The position numbers and the translations under genes are program-made. This document shows, piece after piece, positions 60,763 to 64,000 of a stretch of DNA of 64,000 nucleotides (within the stretch, counting starts at the first letter, position 1; each line of letters begins with the position of its first letter). Source of the DNA: Ornithinibacillus salinisoli (GTDB lineage: Bacteria > Bacillota > Bacilli > Bacillales > Amphibacillaceae); NCBI RefSeq assembly GCF_042682545.1, contig NZ_JBHUHQ010000016.1; one strand, given 5' to 3'. The notes under the pieces are model-generated. The model did no database searches and was not told the origin of the DNA. It saw only the letters and a list, made by a program, of their open reading frames with translations.

Positions 60763-62283
60763 ATGAAGTATGCAAACCCGAATACAGAAAATGCATTAGT
60801 AAACTTCAACGAACGATATGATAACTTTATCGGAGGTGAATACCAAGCTCCCGCAAATGGGAACTATTTTAAAAATGTTAGCCCTGTTAACGGACAAGTT
60901 TTCTGTGAGGTGGCAAGATCTACGAAGGAGGATGTCGAGGCAGCGCTTGATGCAGCTCATGCAGCAAAAGCAGCATGGGGTACTACATCGGTTACGGAAC
61001 GTGCAAATATTTTAAATAAAATTGCTGATCGTATGGAAGAAAATTTAGAGATGCTTGCTGTTGCGGAAACATGGGATAATGGGAAAGCTGTACGAGAAAC
61101 ATTAGCAGCAGATTTACCGTTAGCTATTGATCATTTCCGTTATTTCGCTGCAGCCGTACGGGCGCAAGAAGGTGGAATTAGTCAGCTTGATAATGATACG
61201 GTAGCTTATCATTTCCATGAACCACTAGGTGTTGTTGGACAGATAATACCATGGAATTTTCCTATACTAATGGCAACATGGAAGTTAGCACCAGCACTAG
61301 CAGCAGGGAATTGTGTCGTATTAAAGCCAGCTGAGCAAACACCTGTTTCCATTCATGTTTTAATGGAATTAATTCATGATTTATTACCAGCAGGTGTTGT
61401 AAATATTGTGAATGGATTTGGAGTAGAAGCTGGTAAGCCTCTTGCTTCTAGTAGTCGTATTTCTAAAATTGCGTTCACAGGGGAAACAACAACCGGTCGT
61501 TTGATAATGCAATACGCATCTGAAAATATTATCCCAGTTACCTTAGAGTTGGGCGGAAAGTCACCAAACATATTCTTTGAGGATGTAATGGATCAAGATG
61601 ACGGCTGTTTGGATAAGGCAATTGAAGGTATGGTCATGTTTGCTCTTAATCAAGGTGAAGTATGTACATGTCCATCCAGAGCTTTAGTTCATGAGTCGAT
61701 CTATGATGCATTTATGGAACGGGCGATCGAGCGAGTAAAACAAATTAAGATTGGTCATCCTCTAGATACAGAAACGATGATGGGGGCACAAGCATCACTT
61801 GAGCAAATGGAAAAAATCACTTCCTACCTAGATATAGGAAAACAGGAGGGCGCAGAAGTTCTTATCGGTGGTAATGTAAATAAGCTAGAGGGTGAGCTTG
61901 CTGACGGTTTTTATGTGGAGCCGACGATTTTTAAAGGGAATAACAGTATGCGAATCTTCCAAGAAGAAATTTTCGGTCCAGTGTTATCTGTTACTACATT
62001 CAAAGATCATGAAGAAGCTTTAGAAATTGCCAATGATACTTTGTATGGACTTGGTGCAGGGGTATGGTCACGTAATATAAATACTGCATATCGCTTTGGA
62101 AGAGAAATTGAAGCAGGTCGAGTATGGACGAATTGTTATCATCAATATCCAGCACATGCTGCTTTTGGGGGATATAAAAAATCCGGAATTGGTCGTGAAA
62201 ACCATCAAATGATGCTGGAGCACTATCAACAAACGAAGAACTTACTCGTTAGCTATAGTGAAGGTCCTGTTGGTTTTTTCTAA
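60763..62283 (+). CDS. Aldehyde dehydrogenase (AcoD/ExaC type)
   Basis: 506 aa NAD(P)-dependent ALDH. PWNFPILMATWKLAPALAAGN binds the cofactor, FTGETTTGR is the Rossmann turn, E262 lies in LELGGKSP, and the nucleophile is C301 in NQGEVCTCPSR. GEVCTCPSR and the companion DUF779 gene point to the acetaldehyde dehydrogenase subgroup. TGTAA-GGGA-TTACA at 60729-60742 before the AGGAGGAGG is a palindrome that might bind a regulator. Confidence 0.9.
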   Translation: MKYANPNTENALVNFNERYDNFIGGEYQAPANGNYFKNVSPVNGQVFCEVARSTKEDVEAALDAAHAAKAAWGTTSVTERANILNKIADRMEENLEMLAVAETWDNGKAVRETLAADLPLAIDHFRYFAAAVRAQEGGISQLDNDTVAYHFHEPLGVVGQIIPWNFPILMATWKLAPALAAGNCVVLKPAEQTPVSIHVLMELIHDLLPAGVVNIVNGFGVEAGKPLASSSRISKIAFTGETTTGRLIMQYASENIIPVTLELGGKSPNIFFEDVMDQDDGCLDKAIEGMVMFALNQGEVCTCPSRALVHESIYDAFMERAIERVKQIKIGHPLDTETMMGAQASLEQMEKITSYLDIGKQEGAEVLIGGNVNKLEGELADGFYVEPTIFKGNNSMRIFQEEIFGPVLSVTTFKDHEEALEIANDTLYGLGAGVWSRNINTAYRFGREIEAGRVWTNCYHQYPAHAAFGGYKKSGIGRENHQMMLEHYQQTKNLLVSYSEGPVGFF

Positions 62284-62299
62284 AAATATATTAAATAGG

Positions 62300-62331
62300 A
62301 GGAGCTATTGGGAAACGGTAGCTCCTTTTTT
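62300..62331 (+). terminator. Terminator/attenuator between ALDH and DUF779
   Basis: AGGAGCTA and TAGCTCCT around 11 bases, followed by TTTTT. It makes the DUF779 gene dependent on read-through or on its own weak promoter. Confidence 0.85.
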
Positions 62332-62370
62332 GCATATATTGGTAGAAATATAATAAAGGGGTTGGAGGAA

Positions 62371-62727
62371 TTGGTTGATCGAGTGACGGCTACTGCAGAA
62401 ACGTTACGTTTAATCGAGAAATTGAAAGAGGTACACGGTGATCTAATGTTTCACCAATCTGGTGGATGCTGTGATGGTAGCTCACCAATGTGCTATCCAC
62501 GAGGAGAATTTCGAGTTGGTGAATCAGATATCCTTTTGGGAGTGATTGGGGGCACACCATTTTATATTTCCAAAGATCAATATGAATATTGGAAACATAC
62601 CCAGCTTATTATAGATGTTGTTGATGGTAGGGGTGGCATGTTTTCGTTAGAAGGTCCAGAAGGCAAGCGATTTTTGACGAGATCAAGGGTATTTACCGAG
62701 GAAGAAAAACGCGTATTAAAAAGCTGA
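62371..62727 (+). CDS. DUF779 protein, ALDH partner
   Basis: 118 aa from TTG 62371 (AAGGGG 10 bases before, GGAGG closer); GTG 62383 is the alternative, while the frame upstream to 62308 lies in the terminator. MFHQSGGCCDGSSPMCYPRGEF holds the conserved Cys cluster, and the rest fits DUF779 throughout. The family is regularly encoded beside acetaldehyde-type ALDH genes; its job is not established, and the Cys cluster suggests metal binding. Confidence 0.85.
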   Translation: MVDRVTATAETLRLIEKLKEVHGDLMFHQSGGCCDGSSPMCYPRGEFRVGESDILLGVIGGTPFYISKDQYEYWKHTQLIIDVVDGRGGMFSLEGPEGKRFLTRSRVFTEEEKRVLKS

Positions 62728-62733
62728 TATGCA

Positions 62734-62765
62734 TGGGACAAGTGGGACAAGGGGTCTGACCCCCT
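62734..62765 (+). repeat. GGGGTCTGACCCC-family repeat
   Basis: TGGGACAAGTGGGACAAGGGG leads into the small hairpin GGGGT-CTG-ACCCC at 62751-62764. A shorter member of the family at 9938, 16072, 19103 and 19959, again just after a gene. Confidence 0.7.
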
Positions 62766-62838
62766 AAAATTTAACGAATAAATCACTTACCTTACACAAT
62801 ATACATAGATTAAATAAATAATAAAAGGAAGTGTCTCT

Positions 62839-63894
62839 TTGAACAATTCTACAACCTCCTATTATGTCAGTGGAAATACTGCGGAAGGGTTAGTAAACTT
62901 TTTAGCTTCGAATGTAGCGGATTTTAATCATGTTATCATTTTAAAACACCCATCTCATACATTAAAAACGGCATTAATCAAAAAAATAATGAAGAAGTAT
63001 GAAGGTGATAATACGCTTGAAGTCCTGCTTAGCCCTTTAGGTAGTGAATTTTTAGACGGTGTCATTGTTCGAGACAAATCAATTGCTGTGGTCATTGATA
63101 CAATAGCAACAAGTAATCTTAATGGTGCAATCGAAATTGATCTAAATCTCTTTTCATCTGAAGAAATACCTAAAAATGAAATGTATGAACTGGCAAAAGA
63201 GAAGGCTCATGAGTTAACAGAAGCTTCGTATGCAAATTTTAGAACTGGATTACAAATTCATGATGATTTAGAAGAAATTTATATTAATGAAATGAACTTT
63301 GACCGTGCCAATGAATTTGCAGATGAATTTATTGATAAATTATTGACTAATATACCAAAGAAAAATGGCAAAGGTAAAGTATTCGATCGATTGTTTGGTA
63401 CGAATACGAAAGAGGGAGTCGTAAATGTCGTTCCAGATATTTTAAACAGGCAACCAAAAAATTATTTTATAAAAGGTCGAGCAGGTACTGGGAAATCAAC
63501 ATTTATGAAAAAGATTAGCAATGCTTGTAGGCACCATGGATTAAATGTTGAGTTATACCATTGTAGTTTTGATCCAAACAGTATTGATATGGTACTCGTT
63601 CGTGACCTGGATTTTTGTATTTTCGATAGTACAGATCCCCATGAATTTTTTCCAATGCAAGAAGATGATGAAATTGTCGACCTTTACCAAGCGCTTGTGA
63701 CACCAGGCACTGACGAGAAATATGCGACAGAAATAGATAAGTACAATAATGAGTATAAGTCGTATATGAAAAAAGGTATTGTGAATCTACAAGAAGCTGG
63801 TGATTATGTAAAGCAAATGGAACAGCATTTTGTAATTAGCGAAAACGAAATGGATCGAATAGTAGCATTTATTCTTGAAAAAATAGTTCATTAA
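62839..63894 (+). CDS. P-loop nucleotide-binding protein (PRK06851-like)
   Basis: 351 aa starting at TTG 62839 (AAAGGAAG upstream). It appears to be two similar P-loop halves. The second, at about residues 205-350, has an intact Walker A (IKGRAGTGKSTFMKKI). In the first half the corresponding stretch is ILKHPSHTLKTALIKKI, where the glycines are gone though the flanking KT and LIKKI remain. The match is to the uncharacterised PRK06851 ATPase group of Firmicutes. Function unknown, no operon partners in view. Confidence 0.75.
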   Translation: MNNSTTSYYVSGNTAEGLVNFLASNVADFNHVIILKHPSHTLKTALIKKIMKKYEGDNTLEVLLSPLGSEFLDGVIVRDKSIAVVIDTIATSNLNGAIEIDLNLFSSEEIPKNEMYELAKEKAHELTEASYANFRTGLQIHDDLEEIYINEMNFDRANEFADEFIDKLLTNIPKKNGKGKVFDRLFGTNTKEGVVNVVPDILNRQPKNYFIKGRAGTGKSTFMKKISNACRHHGLNVELYHCSFDPNSIDMVLVRDLDFCIFDSTDPHEFFPMQEDDEIVDLYQALVTPGTDEKYATEIDKYNNEYKSYMKKGIVNLQEAGDYVKQMEQHFVISENEMDRIVAFILEKIVH

Positions 63895-64000
63895 GTCATG
63901 TCCTGCAAAGATGCTAACTCCTTATCCATCAAATACCACTTGTAATTTAATAGATTATGAGTTAAAATTAATTAACTGAAAATTGGGAGTATAAAAAATA
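63895..64000. other. Window end
   Basis: 106 AT-rich bases with no gene or terminator recognised. Confidence 0.4.

Overview
The window is from a low-GC Gram-positive spore-former-type bacterium of the Bacillaceae. It resembles the halotolerant Oceanobacillus/Virgibacillus group. The indications are AGGAGG ribosome sites, a SinR-type regulator, a sigma-D flagellin promoter, a B. subtilis-like MotAB pair, an LPxTG-type anchored chitinase, and a CcpA-type cre site. I saw no rRNA, tRNA, CRISPR array, insertion sequence or prophage.

Layout. (1) 1-15.1 kb, cell-wall and chitin salvage: end of murQ, two GlmA-like tandem GNATs, murR, a BadF-type MurNAc/GlcNAc kinase, a wall-anchored GH18 chitinase, an AmiE-like serine hydrolase, anmK, an ABC importer without its own ATPase behind a perfect cre site, and a secreted GH10-like hydrolase. 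The murQ-glmA-murR-murK core matches the muropeptide rescue locus known from Clostridium acetobutylicum. (2) 15-25.8 kb, accessory metabolism: a DMT exporter, an HTH protein fused to a degenerate F1-ATPase beta-like domain and overlapping an acetamidase gene, an alpha/beta hydrolase, a HAD enzyme, an AtoE transporter, a serine hydrolase, and a sodium:solute symporter with a 37-aa membrane ORF and a ureohydrolase. (3) 25.8-36.3 kb, flagellin and its glycosylation: hag with sigma-D promoter and CsrA-type leader, a Maf glycosyltransferase, and a convergent seven-gene legionaminic acid operon. (4) 36.3-47.5 kb, motility under c-di-GMP control: two c-di-GMP-I riboswitches (before a NarL-type regulator and before cheX-cheA-cheW-cheY-mcp-EAL-mcp), with motAB between them. 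The EAL protein may close a feedback loop. (5) 47.7-64 kb: a TAXI-TRAP importer whose binding protein is circularly permuted, a 52-bp tandem repeat array, a 5-oxoproline operon (MFS, pxpBAC, pcp), an MFS transporter and HAD enzyme, sinR-like and ydjO-like genes, aldehyde dehydrogenase with a DUF779 partner, and a PRK06851-type P-loop protein.

The strongest candidates for something new are the circularly permuted TAXI binding protein (48654-49649), the HTH/pseudo-F1-beta regulator coupled to acetamidase (16283-18284), and the twin riboswitch arrangement. Several families of dispersed intergenic repeats are present. One of them has overrun the stop codons of two unrelated genes and given them the same C-terminal tail.
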